A DNA stretch of 64,000 nt from Actinomycetota bacterium (GTDB lineage: Bacteria; Actinomycetota; Actinomycetes; Mycobacteriales; Mycobacteriaceae). The notes beneath the pieces are model-generated. The model worked only from the letters and a program-made list of their open reading frames with translations, did no database searches and was not told the DNA's origin. A program made the translations under genes and the position numbers. The stretch spans positions 1 through 64,000 of the forward strand of contig JAFDWN010000010.1 of the NCBI GenBank assembly GCA_018268465.1, given 5' to 3'. The number at the start of each line of letters is the position of its first letter. The stretch's first letter is position 1. Shown piece by piece: positions 34,774 through 44,580 of the stretch.

Positions 34774-36624
34774 TCAGGCGGTGATCCCGTACGTCTTGAC
34801 CTTGCGGTACAGACTCGATCGCGACATGCCCAGATGCGCCGCGGCGGCCACCCTGTTGCCGCCCGTGTCACGCAACGCCGCGACGATCGCGTCGCGTTCG
34901 GCGGCTTCCAACGGCGTCAGCGCATGCCGGGAGACGGTCTGGCAGTACCCCGGCAGATCGGACTCCTGGATCTCCCCGACCGGCCTGCGCCGCACCGCAT
35001 GCACCAAGGCCTCCCGGAGTTGGGAGATGTTGCGCGGCCACGAGTATCGGGCGATGAGACGCTGAGATCCCGGGCTGAGCCGAACCCTGCGGTCCGGTGC
35101 GACGCCGCGCAGCAGCGCCGAAGTGATCGCGGGCAGATCGTCGGTGCGGCATCGCAAGGGCGGCAACGTGATCGACACCTCGAAGTGGTGCAGCAGCTCG
35201 CGGAACGGCAGGTCCGCGGCGGCCGCCGAGTCCGAACCGGTGGCGACCACCCACACCGGGCCGTCCAGGGCTTCCACGGCGGTGAAGTACTTCTCGAGCC
35301 ACTCCACGCCGTCTGTGCTGGCCTGGTCGATGTCGCGGATGATGTGCAGCGTCGGCTCTTCCGGATTACCCAGCAGTGTAACGAGATCCGACGACGACCC
35401 CTCGACGCCCAGCTGGGTGGCGTCCACCGAAATGCTCCGCGCACCCGGGTACACCGCGTGGAACAGCTCGGCCACCATGGTGAACTTCCCGACGCCGGAC
35501 TCGCCGACGACCAGTGCCGGCGTGGCCTGTTCGAGCGCGTCGCGCAACTCTGTGCACCCACGCACCCATGCCGGCGAACGCCCGCCCGCCATCGACTCGC
35601 GCGAGCGTGACAGACCGTCGGCCAGCTGCGACGTGTGCGGGGTGGCGATCGCGATCTGCGGCAGCCGCTGTTCGCAGAAGTCACCGGGTGAGGCGGGCTG
35701 GGGGACGGCGACCAGCTCGGCGATCACCACCATGCCCGCGACCTCCGACCCTGCCAGGATGCGCGTACCCCGGATATGGACCAGCCGTTCCCCGCCGGGC
35801 AGGGCGAGTGTGTCGCTGGCGCGATCCTTGCGCGCCATCAGGAACGTCGCATGTTCGCGCAGGATGCGCTGCTCGTCGCCGTCGAACAGCTGCTGCGCGG
35901 CGGGATTGGCCATGAACACCGAGTCGCCGAAAGCGAATACGGCCTGCCGCGAGGAGCGCACGGTCGCCTTCATGTACGTGTCGAAAATCGCCTGCTGCGA
36001 CTGCCCGCGGTCCAGCAGCAGATTGCGCCCGATGTCCTTGGCGGCGCTCTTGACCAGCGTGTGCATCAGCGGACTCCACGCCTGCGACAACGTCGAGATA
36101 TCGAGCACACCCTCGACGCGGCCGGTCACCGGATCGATCACCGGGGCTCCGGTGCAGGCGAACAGGTGCAGATTCTCGCTGAAGTGTTCCGGCCCGACGA
36201 CGCTGATCGGCTGCCCCGCCTCGAAGACTGTCCCGATGCCGTTGGTGCCCATCGTCGATTCGGAGTAGTCGAAGCCGGGGGCCAGATCCACCCGGTCCAG
36301 AAGCCGCGCGACTGCGGCCGAACTGTCGATCCGCTGCACCACCCTGGCCTTGTTGTCGGTCAGCGCGATCACCAGCGGCATGTCGGCGGTGTCGGCCTCG
36401 AGTTGTTGCAGCACCGGCCGCGCGCTGCGGATGAGCAGCGAGGCGGCGTCGACATCACCGGCGAACGCCGAGTTGGGGTGGGACACATCGACCCCGGCCG
36501 CCTGGCTGCGCTCCCAGGACGCGGCTACCACGTCGGAGACGCCGGCAGCACCCGACCCGCCGTACTCCAGAAAGTCCGCGCGCGCCGCAGCGACCCGCAG
36601 CATCCGGGCTGGGCTGTTGGGCAT
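34774..36624 (-). CDS. AcoR/AcxR-type transcriptional activator with degenerate sigma54-interaction region
   Basis: A 616-residue protein. An N-terminal GAF-like sensor (about 70-220) is followed by a PAS-like region (about 225-320). The AAA+ domain has Walker A VVGESGVGKFTM and a Walker B-like TLHIIRDIDQ. A Fis-type helix-turn-helix ends the protein (GGNRVAAAAHLGMSRSSLYR). The GAFTGA loop that contacts sigma54 is missing and that part is short. Mycobacteria lack sigma54, so it must act with another sigma factor. It is divergent from the carboxylase operon. ATG 36624 has GGAGGAG upstream. Confidence 0.88.
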   Translation of the reverse strand: MPNSPARMLRVAAARADFLEYGGSGAAGVSDVVAASWERSQAAGVDVSHPNSAFAGDVDAASLLIRSARPVLQQLEADTADMPLVIALTDNKARVVQRIDSSAAVARLLDRVDLAPGFDYSESTMGTNGIGTVFEAGQPISVVGPEHFSENLHLFACTGAPVIDPVTGRVEGVLDISTLSQAWSPLMHTLVKSAAKDIGRNLLLDRGQSQQAIFDTYMKATVRSSRQAVFAFGDSVFMANPAAQQLFDGDEQRILREHATFLMARKDRASDTLALPGGERLVHIRGTRILAGSEVAGMVVIAELVAVPQPASPGDFCEQRLPQIAIATPHTSQLADGLSRSRESMAGGRSPAWVRGCTELRDALEQATPALVVGESGVGKFTMVAELFHAVYPGARSISVDATQLGVEGSSSDLVTLLGNPEEPTLHIIRDIDQASTDGVEWLEKYFTAVEALDGPVWVVATGSDSAAAADLPFRELLHHFEVSITLPPLRCRTDDLPAITSALLRGVAPDRRVRLSPGSQRLIARYSWPRNISQLREALVHAVRRRPVGEIQESDLPGYCQTVSRHALTPLEAAERDAIVAALRDTGGNRVAAAAHLGMSRSSLYRKVKTYGITA

Positions 36625-36693
36625 CCGCACTCCTCCGGTGATAACGACGCCTCCCAGTGTGGACGAGAGCTGAGTCACATCCAAGGCGCGGTG

Positions 36694-36710
36694 TGTCCCA
36701 TCTTGGGACA
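36694..36710. promoter_or_regulatory. Perfect palindrome in the regulator/carboxylase divergent promoter
   Basis: TGTCCCA-TCT-TGGGACA is a perfect 7-3-7 inverted repeat. It lies 70 bases upstream of the regulator start and 110 bases upstream of the first carboxylase gene. It is the best candidate for the AcoR-type regulator site. Confidence 0.65.
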
Positions 36711-36819
36711 TCCCGCCGCCATGAGACGTCGCCACCGTTGTGGGTAGCGATGTGACGCACGGCATAGCTCCTGTGTTTCATCCATCGCCCACGACAACGC
36801 CATCCATGAACGGAGCGGT

Positions 36820-38733
36820 ATGGGAACCCTCATCAACATCGACAACGGCGGCACACTCACCGACATCTGCGTCTGGGACGGTGACGCGTTCACTTTCACC
36901 AAGACGCTGACCACCCCCCATGACCTGTCGGAATGCCTGTTCACCGGCATCGAGAAGGCGTCGGCGGCGCTGTACGGCGACGCCGACGTCACCCGGCTGC
37001 TGCACGCCACCGAACACATCCGCTACTCCACCACCCAGGGCACCAACGCCCTGGTGGAGCGGCGCGGACCCATGATCGGCATTCTCACCTCGATGGCGGG
37101 GCTGGCCGCCGATATGCAGCAGACCGGCGACGAGCAGAAGCTCTTCGCCGGTCTGGTGTCCGATCGTGTCCTCACCATCGACCCCGGCGCCGCGGAAGAC
37201 ACCTTCGAATTCGACGCCGTGCAGAAGATCAACCGACTCACCACGCTGGGCGCGGCGCGTGTGGTGATCGCCGGATCCAGTCCGGACGAGGAACGCCGGC
37301 TGCGCCACGTCCTGTTGCGCAAGTTCCCCCGCCACCTGCTGGGATCGGTGCCGCTGATCTACAGCTGGGAGCTGGCGGGCGACCGCAACGACGCCCGGCG
37401 AGTCTGGTCGTGTGTGGTGAACTCCTTCCTGCACCCGACCATGGAACGCTTCCTCTACGGCGCCGAACGGCGGTTGCAGTCCTACAAGGTGGTCAACCCG
37501 CTGCTCGTCTACCGCAACGACGGCGCATCCTCGCGCGTCGCGAAATCGATTGCGCTCAAAACATATTCGTCGGGCCCGCGCGGCGGCTTGGAAGGCACCG
37601 CGGCGCTGGCGAAGGTTTACGGACTCGACCACGCCCTGATGATGGACATCGGTGGCACGACAACCGACGTCGGCGTCGTCACCGACGGCGCAGTGGCCGT
37701 GGCCGATCGCGGCGCGATCGAGGGTGTGCACATCTCCTACCCGATGAGCGACGTCGCCTCCGCCGGCGTCGGGGGTTCGTCGGTAATCCAGGTCGTCGAC
37801 GGACGGATCACCGTCGGCCCGCAGTCCGTCGGCGCCGCACCGGGTCCGGCATGCTTCGGTTTCGGCGGCAAGCAGGCCACGATCACCGACGTCAACCTGC
37901 TGTTGGGGATCCTCGACCCCGACACGTATCTGGACGGCACGTTCACCCTCGACCCGAGCCGGTCGAAGGCGGTGATCACCGAGTCCGTCGCAGCACCTCT
38001 GGGGATCTCCCTGGAAGAGGCCCTGATCCGGATGGAGCACGCGTACTTCCAGGCGCTGGCCGGGTCGTTCGCGCACCTCGTCACGAACGGCACGACGCTG
38101 CTGGCGTTCGGCGGCGCCGGACCCATGAGCGCCACCGGTGCCGCGCGGCTCGCAGGGGTGAAGAAGGTGCTGGTGCCCCGCACGGCGGCGGTCTTCTCCG
38201 CCTTCGGTATCTCGTTCTCCGACATCGGCAAGACCTACGACGTCATCGTGACGGAGCCCACCACCGCCGCGGCGGGGGCCACCCACGACACCCTGCTGGC
38301 CCGCGCCGAGCGGGATATGTTCCAGGAGGGCTACTCGCTGGCTGACTGTGTCACGACGTGGCGCCTGCTCGTCGAGAACCTCGACGAACAGACCGTCTCG
38401 CATCTGCCCTACGAACCGGGCGACGAGGTCGACTACCCCGGCTGCGTGGTGTCGCTACAGCTCAATGTCGCTGCGCCGCTGCCACATCCGGATTTAGCCG
38501 CGGAGGCGCCGGTCTCCGCGCAGGCCGCGCCGCAGGCGGGCCGTCGCACGGTCCGCTCGGGCGCCGAAACCGTCGACGAAGTGCCGGTACACGTACTGGA
38601 GGAACTGAGCGCAGGCCACACCGGCGAGGGCCCGGCGATCATCGAAGGTCCGTTCTTCACCGCGCGCGTCCTGCCGGGCTGGTCGTTCCAGGTCACCTGG
38701 TCCGGTGACGTCGTCCTCACCGACAACAGCTGA
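36820..38733 (+). CDS. Ketone carboxylase subunit, hydantoinase A/oxoprolinase family (first large subunit)
   Basis: A 638-residue protein of the HyuA family with an actin-like ATP-binding fold: NIDNGGTLTDICVW at the start and LMMDIGGTTTDVGVV near residue 270. GPACFGFGG and LLAFGGAGPMSATGAARLAG are family motifs. The gene order and sizes (638, 142, 709, 770 and 260 residues) resemble acetophenone carboxylase Apc1-5 (70, 15, 87, 75 and 34 kDa), though the two larger subunits may be swapped. Acetone carboxylase has only three subunits. The substrate cannot be told from sequence. The starts of all four genes are well supported. Confidence 0.82.
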   Translation: MGTLINIDNGGTLTDICVWDGDAFTFTKTLTTPHDLSECLFTGIEKASAALYGDADVTRLLHATEHIRYSTTQGTNALVERRGPMIGILTSMAGLAADMQQTGDEQKLFAGLVSDRVLTIDPGAAEDTFEFDAVQKINRLTTLGAARVVIAGSSPDEERRLRHVLLRKFPRHLLGSVPLIYSWELAGDRNDARRVWSCVVNSFLHPTMERFLYGAERRLQSYKVVNPLLVYRNDGASSRVAKSIALKTYSSGPRGGLEGTAALAKVYGLDHALMMDIGGTTTDVGVVTDGAVAVADRGAIEGVHISYPMSDVASAGVGGSSVIQVVDGRITVGPQSVGAAPGPACFGFGGKQATITDVNLLLGILDPDTYLDGTFTLDPSRSKAVITESVAAPLGISLEEALIRMEHAYFQALAGSFAHLVTNGTTLLAFGGAGPMSATGAARLAGVKKVLVPRTAAVFSAFGISFSDIGKTYDVIVTEPTTAAAGATHDTLLARAERDMFQEGYSLADCVTTWRLLVENLDEQTVSHLPYEPGDEVDYPGCVVSLQLNVAAPLPHPDLAAEAPVSAQAAPQAGRRTVRSGAETVDEVPVHVLEELSAGHTGEGPAIIEGPFFTARVLPGWSFQVTWSGDVVLTDNS

Positions 38734-38774
38734 TCCACCCGTCCACGAACCCGTTCCACGAAAGGAGGACTCCC

Positions 38775-39203
38775 GTGCGAGTCCCCATGACCGAATACCT
38801 CCTCATCGATCTCGACACCGAACGCTGGGTGTGCCGCGTCTGCGCCCACGACATGGGCTCGGCCCACGAGAACTACAAACCCGGCACGCTGGTCTACGAC
38901 CGCGATCCCCGCGAGATCCACCAGCCGATCATCGATCCCGATCGCTACGAGTACACCTTCAGCCCGGATCCGACGTTCTGCCGCATCCTGGAGTACTACT
39001 GCCCCGGCTGCGGCACGCAGATCGAATGCGAATACCTGCCGCCGGGACACCCGCCGGCCGTCGACATTCTCATCGACGTCGCCGCACTGCGGGCGCAGTG
39101 GACGGAACGCGGCGTCGACGCCGAAGCGGTGCACAACTACGGCCCCGGCGAGGACGCCCAGAAGTACACCGCCGCGCTCAAAGCCGCCGGCCACCTGCAC
39201 TGA
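38775..39203 (+). CDS. Small zinc-site subunit of the ketone carboxylase (AcxC/Apc2-like)
   Basis: A 142-residue protein with paired CxxC motifs, WVCRVCAHDMG and YYCPGCGTQIEC, which should bind a metal such as zinc. It is close to the small gamma-type subunit of acetone and acetophenone carboxylases. GTG 38775 is preceded by AAAGGAGGA with ideal spacing. The in-frame ATG four codons later is less likely. Confidence 0.82.
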   Translation: MRVPMTEYLLIDLDTERWVCRVCAHDMGSAHENYKPGTLVYDRDPREIHQPIIDPDRYEYTFSPDPTFCRILEYYCPGCGTQIECEYLPPGHPPAVDILIDVAALRAQWTERGVDAEAVHNYGPGEDAQKYTAALKAAGHLH

Positions 39204-39242
39204 CTCGCCGGCACAGCCACATCTGACAGGAGATCTGAAGAT

Positions 39243-41372
39243 ATGAAACGTATTTCGGTCGACATCGGTGGCACCTTCACCGACTGCTTCTTCGTCTGGG
39301 ACGACATCTACGTCGACGCCAAGGCACTGACCACCCACCACAACCTGGCCATCGGCTTCAACGACGCCCTCGACCTGGCCTGTAAGCGGGCCGGGCTGGA
39401 CCGCTCGACCGTACTCTCCGAGGTCGACTCGGTGCGCTACGCGACCACCCTGGGTACCAACGCACTCATCGAACGCAACGGGCCCAAGGTTGCCGCCATC
39501 GTCACCCACGGGTTCGAGGACACCATCCCGCTGTCGCGCGGACGCGGTTACGGCGAAGGCCTGGATTACGCGATGCAGCAGAATCTTCCGGCCGCCGAAC
39601 GGCCCGAAGCGCTGGTGCCGCGGGCGATGATCCGCTCGGTGAAGGAACGGGTCAACTCCGCCGGTGCGGTCGTCGCGCGCCTGGACCCCGAGGACGTGCG
39701 CACGGTGGTGCGGGAACTGGTGGACGCCGGAGCCGAGGCGGTCGTCGTGTCGCTGGTCAACGCCACCGAGAACCCCGAGCACGAACTGGCCATCCAGGAG
39801 ATCATCCTCGACGAATTCCCGCCGCATGAACTCGGTGCGATCCCGGTGCTGCTGGGCCATCAGGTGTCGGGCCGCAAGGGCGAATACGTGCGGGCCACGT
39901 CGACGATCATCGACGGCTATCTGCACGAGATCATGTTCCACGCCCTGGCGCAGCTGTCGAGCAATCTGCGCGACTTCGGCTACGACAAGCCGATGCTGGT
40001 GATCCACAACTCGGGCGGCATGGCACAGATGAACTCCACCGACGCCCTGCAGACCATCCACTCCGGGCCGATCGCCGGTGTCGGTGCGGCCGAACATCTG
40101 TCGAATGAGACGGGACTCGGACACGTTATCGCCACCGACATGGGCGGGACGTCGTTCGACATCGGTCTGGTGCCCGAGGGTGGGGTGAAACACTACGACT
40201 TCCTGCCCACCATCGACCGGTGGCTGGTCTCGGTTCCGATGGTGCACCTGGACACCCTCGGCGCGGGCGGCGGCTCGATCGCCAGCTACGACCGCATCCA
40301 CAACTCGGTCAAGATCGGTCCGAAGTCCGCCGGTTCCAACCCGGGCCCGGCCTGCTACGACCGCGGTGGCCTGCGCCCCACGGTGACCGACGCCGACCTG
40401 GTGCTGGGCTATCTGGATCCCGACAACTACGCCAACGGCTACATCAAACTCAACCCGAAGCGTTCGCTGTTCGCCATCGAGGAAGATCTGTGCGACCACC
40501 TCGACATGGATCCGATCGACGTGGCACGGGTGATCAAGGACGGTGTCGACGAGCAGATGGCCATCGGCATCGGCAAGGAACTGCGCGTCCGCGGGTACCT
40601 GCCCGAGGATTTCACGATGCTGGCCTACGGCGGGAACGGGCCGCTGCACGCCTGCGGCGTCGCACGACACGCCGGCATCAGAAGAGTTCTGGCTCCGCCG
40701 TTCTCGTCGGTGTTCTCCGCCTGCGGTGCGGGCAACATGAAACAGTTGCACTTCCACGAGCGCGGCGTGCACATCACGATGTACAACGCCACCACGCGGG
40801 CGCTGTTCGACGACTACGCCGAATTCAACTCTGTCGTCCAGGAGTTGGAGGCCCGCGGACGGGAAGACCTCATCCGGCAGGGCTTCTCCGAGGACGCCGT
40901 CAAATACCGCCTCGAACTGGACATGCGCTACGGAAACCAGTTGCTCACCCAGGCCGTGGCGCTGTCGGACATCCACCGCATCAACGGCGTCGGCGACGTG
41001 CTGGACATCATCAAGACCTTCGGCGATGTATACAGCCACCGCTTCGGTGCGTCCTCGGCCGCCCCGGAGGCCGGGATCCGCTGCAGCACGGTGCGCGTCG
41101 CATCCTTCGTCGACGGCGACGTGGTCAACTTCGAATCACTGCAGCACGGTGGGCGGCGCTCCGCCCCGGCACCCGTCGGGACACGCAGGGCCCACTTCAT
41201 CGGGATCGACGAACCGATCGACACCCCGGTGTACGACCAGGGTGCGCTCACCCCGGACCGGGTGATCGCCGGACCGGCGATCGTCACCACCGAGAACACC
41301 ACCTTCCTCGTCGAGCCTGGTTGGCGCCTGGAGCCGACCGCCCAGGGTGCCGTGTGGTTCCTGCAGGACTGA
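39243..41372 (+). CDS. Ketone carboxylase subunit, hydantoinase A/oxoprolinase family (second large subunit)
   Basis: A 709-residue HyuA-family protein. It has RISVDIGGTFTDCFFVWDD, TTLGTNALIERNG, VIATDMGGTSFDIGLV, GPACYDRGGLRPTVTDADLV and MLAYGGNGPLHACGVARHAG. AcxA of acetone carboxylase is about the same length. The subunit would use ATP to activate the ketone enol and bicarbonate. ATG 39243 follows AGGAGATC. It differs clearly from the subunit at 36820, so the two are not a recent duplication. Confidence 0.87.
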   Translation: MKRISVDIGGTFTDCFFVWDDIYVDAKALTTHHNLAIGFNDALDLACKRAGLDRSTVLSEVDSVRYATTLGTNALIERNGPKVAAIVTHGFEDTIPLSRGRGYGEGLDYAMQQNLPAAERPEALVPRAMIRSVKERVNSAGAVVARLDPEDVRTVVRELVDAGAEAVVVSLVNATENPEHELAIQEIILDEFPPHELGAIPVLLGHQVSGRKGEYVRATSTIIDGYLHEIMFHALAQLSSNLRDFGYDKPMLVIHNSGGMAQMNSTDALQTIHSGPIAGVGAAEHLSNETGLGHVIATDMGGTSFDIGLVPEGGVKHYDFLPTIDRWLVSVPMVHLDTLGAGGGSIASYDRIHNSVKIGPKSAGSNPGPACYDRGGLRPTVTDADLVLGYLDPDNYANGYIKLNPKRSLFAIEEDLCDHLDMDPIDVARVIKDGVDEQMAIGIGKELRVRGYLPEDFTMLAYGGNGPLHACGVARHAGIRRVLAPPFSSVFSACGAGNMKQLHFHERGVHITMYNATTRALFDDYAEFNSVVQELEARGREDLIRQGFSEDAVKYRLELDMRYGNQLLTQAVALSDIHRINGVGDVLDIIKTFGDVYSHRFGASSAAPEAGIRCSTVRVASFVDGDVVNFESLQHGGRRSAPAPVGTRRAHFIGIDEPIDTPVYDQGALTPDRVIAGPAIVTTENTTFLVEPGWRLEPTAQGAVWFLQD

Positions 41373-41409
41373 CAGCCGAGCCACCCAAAGAGCAAAGGAA
41401 AAACGAGAA

Positions 41410-43722
41410 ATGACCACAATCAACGAACAGCCGGCCGGCAACCTCACCGCCGAGGAGCAGCAATGGGTCGACCAGTTCATGGACGAGACCACGCTGTTCC
41501 TGGGCCCCGACCCCGAGATCATGCGCAGCCACAGCATCTCGGACCGATCGCTGCACGAAGAGGTCGCGATCGCCGCCGGGGTGGACCGGATGCAGGTGGA
41601 GCGGATCCGCAAACGCATCGCGGGCGCCCTGGACGAGGGTTACGAGATGTGCGAGGCGCAGGGCGCCGCGCCCGGCGCCAAATGGGGCGACCTCACCACG
41701 GCGATCTACACCGCGTCCGGTGACGTGTCCTACCTGTCCTGCCATGGGGTCATCGCGTTCAGCGCGATCCTGCACCACCCGATCCGCTACATCATGAAGT
41801 ACTGGAAGGACGAACCGACCGTCGGCATCAACCCGGGAGACGGGTTCATCCACAACGACGCCCGGTTCGGCAACGTGCACAACACCGACCAGTCGATGAT
41901 CATGCCGATCATCCGCGACGGGCAGATCATCGCCTGGGTCGCGGCGACCATCCACGAGGGTGAGAACGGCGCGTGTGAGCCGGGGGGTATGCCGTCGGGT
42001 TCGGAGACGCCGTTCGACGACGGGCTGCGGATGAGCCCGTTCAAGATCGTCGAAAGGGGCGAGCTCCGCCGGGATCTGCTGACGTTCCTGCAGCATTCGG
42101 TGCGCGATCCCAAACTGCAACTGGCCGACCTGAAGGTCAAGATCACCGCGGTCCGCAAGATCATGGAGCGCATCGACAGCGTCATCGACGAGGTGGGCGT
42201 GGATACGTTCGTCGCCGCGCTGCGCACCACCGTCGAGGATGTGGACGCGGAGGTGCGGCGCCGCATCAGTGAACTCCCGGACGGCACCTACCGTTTCGAC
42301 CAGTTCATGGACAGCACGCTCAAGGAGAACATCCTCATCAAGTTCGCGTGCACAATCACCATCAAGGGCGACCACATGACCGTCGACCTGCGCGGCACCG
42401 GCCCGGAGATCCTCAACCGGGCCATCAACTCGCCGCTGTGCTCGGTGAAATCGATGATGATGCAGGCGATCCTGGCCTTCTGGTGGCCGGACCTGCCGCG
42501 CTGCACGGCGGCGATGAGCTGCATCGAGATCATCTCCGACGAGGGGACCTGGGCCGACGCCTCCTACGACGCCCCGATGGGACAGTCTCTGCAGGCCTCG
42601 TTCCGCGGATTCTCCTGCATGCAGGCGCTCTACAGCAGGATGTCGTTCTCCACCCCGCACAAGTACAGCAACGTGGTGGCCAACTGGTTCAACCAGATCA
42701 ACACGTTCCTGTGGGGCGGCATCACCCAGCACGGCGACATGGTGGGCAACCTGTGCGCCGACCTCAACGGGATGCCCGGCGGCGCAAAGCCGTTCCGCGA
42801 CGGCGAGGACGCGGTGTCGCCCCTCTTCTGCGCCATGGCCGACACCGCCGAGCAGGAGGTGATGGAGGAGGAGGTGCCGTTCATGCAACTCGTCGCCAAA
42901 CGCCTGGTGCGCGACAACATGGGCTTCGGCAAATTCACCGGCGGCATGGGCTACGAGATGATCGTGGCCGCCGAGGGCACGCCGCAGTGGGGGTTCATGA
43001 CGGTGACCTCCGGCGCCAAGTTCTCCTCGATCTACGGGATGTACGGCGGCTACGGCTGCGGCACGTACCCGCTGTCGATGGTCAAGGGCACCAACGTCTA
43101 CGAGCATTTCCGCGCCGACAACAAGAAGTTCGACCTGTCCATCGAGAAGGTCATGAACGAACGGCCGTTCGAGGACGGGCGCTATTCGACCTATCACATG
43201 GGACTGCAGTTCGACATCGCCAAGGACGGTGAGCTCTACATGATCAGCCAGGGCGCCGGCGGCGGCTATGGCGATCCGCTGGAGCGGATGCCGGAATCGG
43301 TGATCCGCGATGCCGAACTGGGCCGGATCAGCCGGAAGGTGGCCGAGGATGTCTTCGGGGTGCGATACGACCCGAACACGTTCCGTCTGGATGTCGCCGG
43401 CACGCAAACCGCTCGTGCCGAGGCACGCAAGGCCCGGTTGCGGCGAGGGCAGCCGTTCGCCGAATTCTGCACGGAATTCGTCACCCCGGAACCGCCGAAA
43501 GATCTTGCCTACTACGGTTCATGGGGCACCTGGACCGACGAGAACCAGGACCTCACGGCGACCGTGTACACCATCGACGGACCGCAGCGCGTCACCGCGC
43601 CGCTGGATGAACTGCCGATCGTCATGGTGCCCGACCGCCGCGAGGTGAAGATCGGCAAGCTCGAGGCCCGCATCGCCGAGCTCGAACAGAAGTACGGCGA
43701 GACCGTCACACGGCTCACCTGA
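41410..43722 (+). CDS. Ketone carboxylase subunit, hydantoinase B family
   Basis: A 770-residue HyuB-family protein. It has PGDGFIHNDARFGNVHNTDQ near residue 140, TVDLRGTGPEILNRAINSPL, and GGYGDPLERMPESVIRDAELG near the C-terminus, all typical of HyuB/AcxB. It forms the catalytic assembly with the HyuA-type and small subunits. ATG 41410 has AAAGGAAAA upstream. It begins 37 bases after the previous stop in the same operon. Confidence 0.9.
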   Translation: MTTINEQPAGNLTAEEQQWVDQFMDETTLFLGPDPEIMRSHSISDRSLHEEVAIAAGVDRMQVERIRKRIAGALDEGYEMCEAQGAAPGAKWGDLTTAIYTASGDVSYLSCHGVIAFSAILHHPIRYIMKYWKDEPTVGINPGDGFIHNDARFGNVHNTDQSMIMPIIRDGQIIAWVAATIHEGENGACEPGGMPSGSETPFDDGLRMSPFKIVERGELRRDLLTFLQHSVRDPKLQLADLKVKITAVRKIMERIDSVIDEVGVDTFVAALRTTVEDVDAEVRRRISELPDGTYRFDQFMDSTLKENILIKFACTITIKGDHMTVDLRGTGPEILNRAINSPLCSVKSMMMQAILAFWWPDLPRCTAAMSCIEIISDEGTWADASYDAPMGQSLQASFRGFSCMQALYSRMSFSTPHKYSNVVANWFNQINTFLWGGITQHGDMVGNLCADLNGMPGGAKPFRDGEDAVSPLFCAMADTAEQEVMEEEVPFMQLVAKRLVRDNMGFGKFTGGMGYEMIVAAEGTPQWGFMTVTSGAKFSSIYGMYGGYGCGTYPLSMVKGTNVYEHFRADNKKFDLSIEKVMNERPFEDGRYSTYHMGLQFDIAKDGELYMISQGAGGGYGDPLERMPESVIRDAELGRISRKVAEDVFGVRYDPNTFRLDVAGTQTARAEARKARLRRGQPFAEFCTEFVTPEPPKDLAYYGSWGTWTDENQDLTATVYTIDGPQRVTAPLDELPIVMVPDRREVKIGKLEARIAELEQKYGETVTRLT

Positions 43723-43789
43723 CAACCGGTGGCGGCCCCGGGGCGCCGGGGCCGCCACCCTCCTCGCCGTACCCGTGAAAGGAATCTCC

Positions 43790-44572
43790 ATGAGTGTGAA
43801 ATCGCTGCTCACCGCTCCGCCCAGCGGGCGGCGGCGGCCACTGTTGATCGACGACACCGACTACTCCACCACGGTGATCCGCCAGGGCACCCCGATTCCG
43901 TGGACCGACACCACCCTGGCGGCAGGGCATTTCGGCCAGGTGCGGGCCCTGCTCGATCCCGACGCGCTGTGGATCGACGTCCGTCGTCTGCTGGCCGCAC
44001 ACACCGACGCGCGTCCGGATGTGGTCGCGGCCATGGGTGCCCGCAGTCGCACCGGATATCCGTTGCGGACCCTGCTGACCGAGGAGACGGTGCTGGCCGC
44101 CACCGTCGAGATGGCCGCGACGGCGGCTAAAACCTCACGGCGCCAACTGGTTCTGCAGGTTCCATCGCCGGCGGTGTGGCTGGCCGCGGCGCACGAGACG
44201 GCGGGCAACCCCCTCGACGGCGTCGACGCCGACCGGTCCGACAGCGCATCGATGTACCTTGCCGAATGGCTGGGCCGGCTGGGGTCGCTGCCCGTCGCGC
44301 TGGTACTGCTCGACGCCCGTGGCGGGCCGGTGGCCGAGGAGCTTGCCTCCTACACCGCCGTGGCCAATGTGGCATCGCATTTCGACTGGTCCCTGGCGAT
44401 GTGGCGGGACTCGGGAATCGAGACAGCGCCGGGTGATCCGGCCCTCGCCGTCCTACCCGGCGCATTCTGGACCGGCGGCGCCGAAATCCCCGACGCCGAC
44501 GTACTCCTGACCGCGATCCCCGCGGCGGCAACCCCCGAATTCGTCCTCGATCAACTGTCGAAACTGAACTGA
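43790..44572 (+). CDS. Carboxylase-operon protein of unknown function (possible Apc5 counterpart)
   Basis: A 260-residue protein, probably soluble and cytoplasmic. No family was recognised. The sequence has alternating strand/helix character and an acidic N-terminal segment LLIDDTDYST. It lies between the last carboxylase subunit and the CoA-transferase, in the same position as the accessory Apc5 in the acetophenone carboxylase operon, which is needed for full activity there. Homology to Apc5 is not claimed. ATG 43790 has AAAGGA upstream. Confidence 0.6.
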   Translation: MSVKSLLTAPPSGRRRPLLIDDTDYSTTVIRQGTPIPWTDTTLAAGHFGQVRALLDPDALWIDVRRLLAAHTDARPDVVAAMGARSRTGYPLRTLLTEETVLAATVEMAATAAKTSRRQLVLQVPSPAVWLAAAHETAGNPLDGVDADRSDSASMYLAEWLGRLGSLPVALVLLDARGGPVAEELASYTAVANVASHFDWSLAMWRDSGIETAPGDPALAVLPGAFWTGGAEIPDADVLLTAIPAAATPEFVLDQLSKLN

Positions 44573-44580
44573 GAGAAGGC

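Noticed and set aside
36625-36819. Sigma54 -24/-12 promoter before the carboxylase operon
   Set aside because: No convincing GG-N10-GC element was seen and mycobacteria lack sigma54.
38433-41039. Long open frame of about 870 codons on the minus strand opposite the carboxylase genes
   Set aside because: The plus-strand genes have clear families, ribosome sites and operon spacing. The antisense frame has none.
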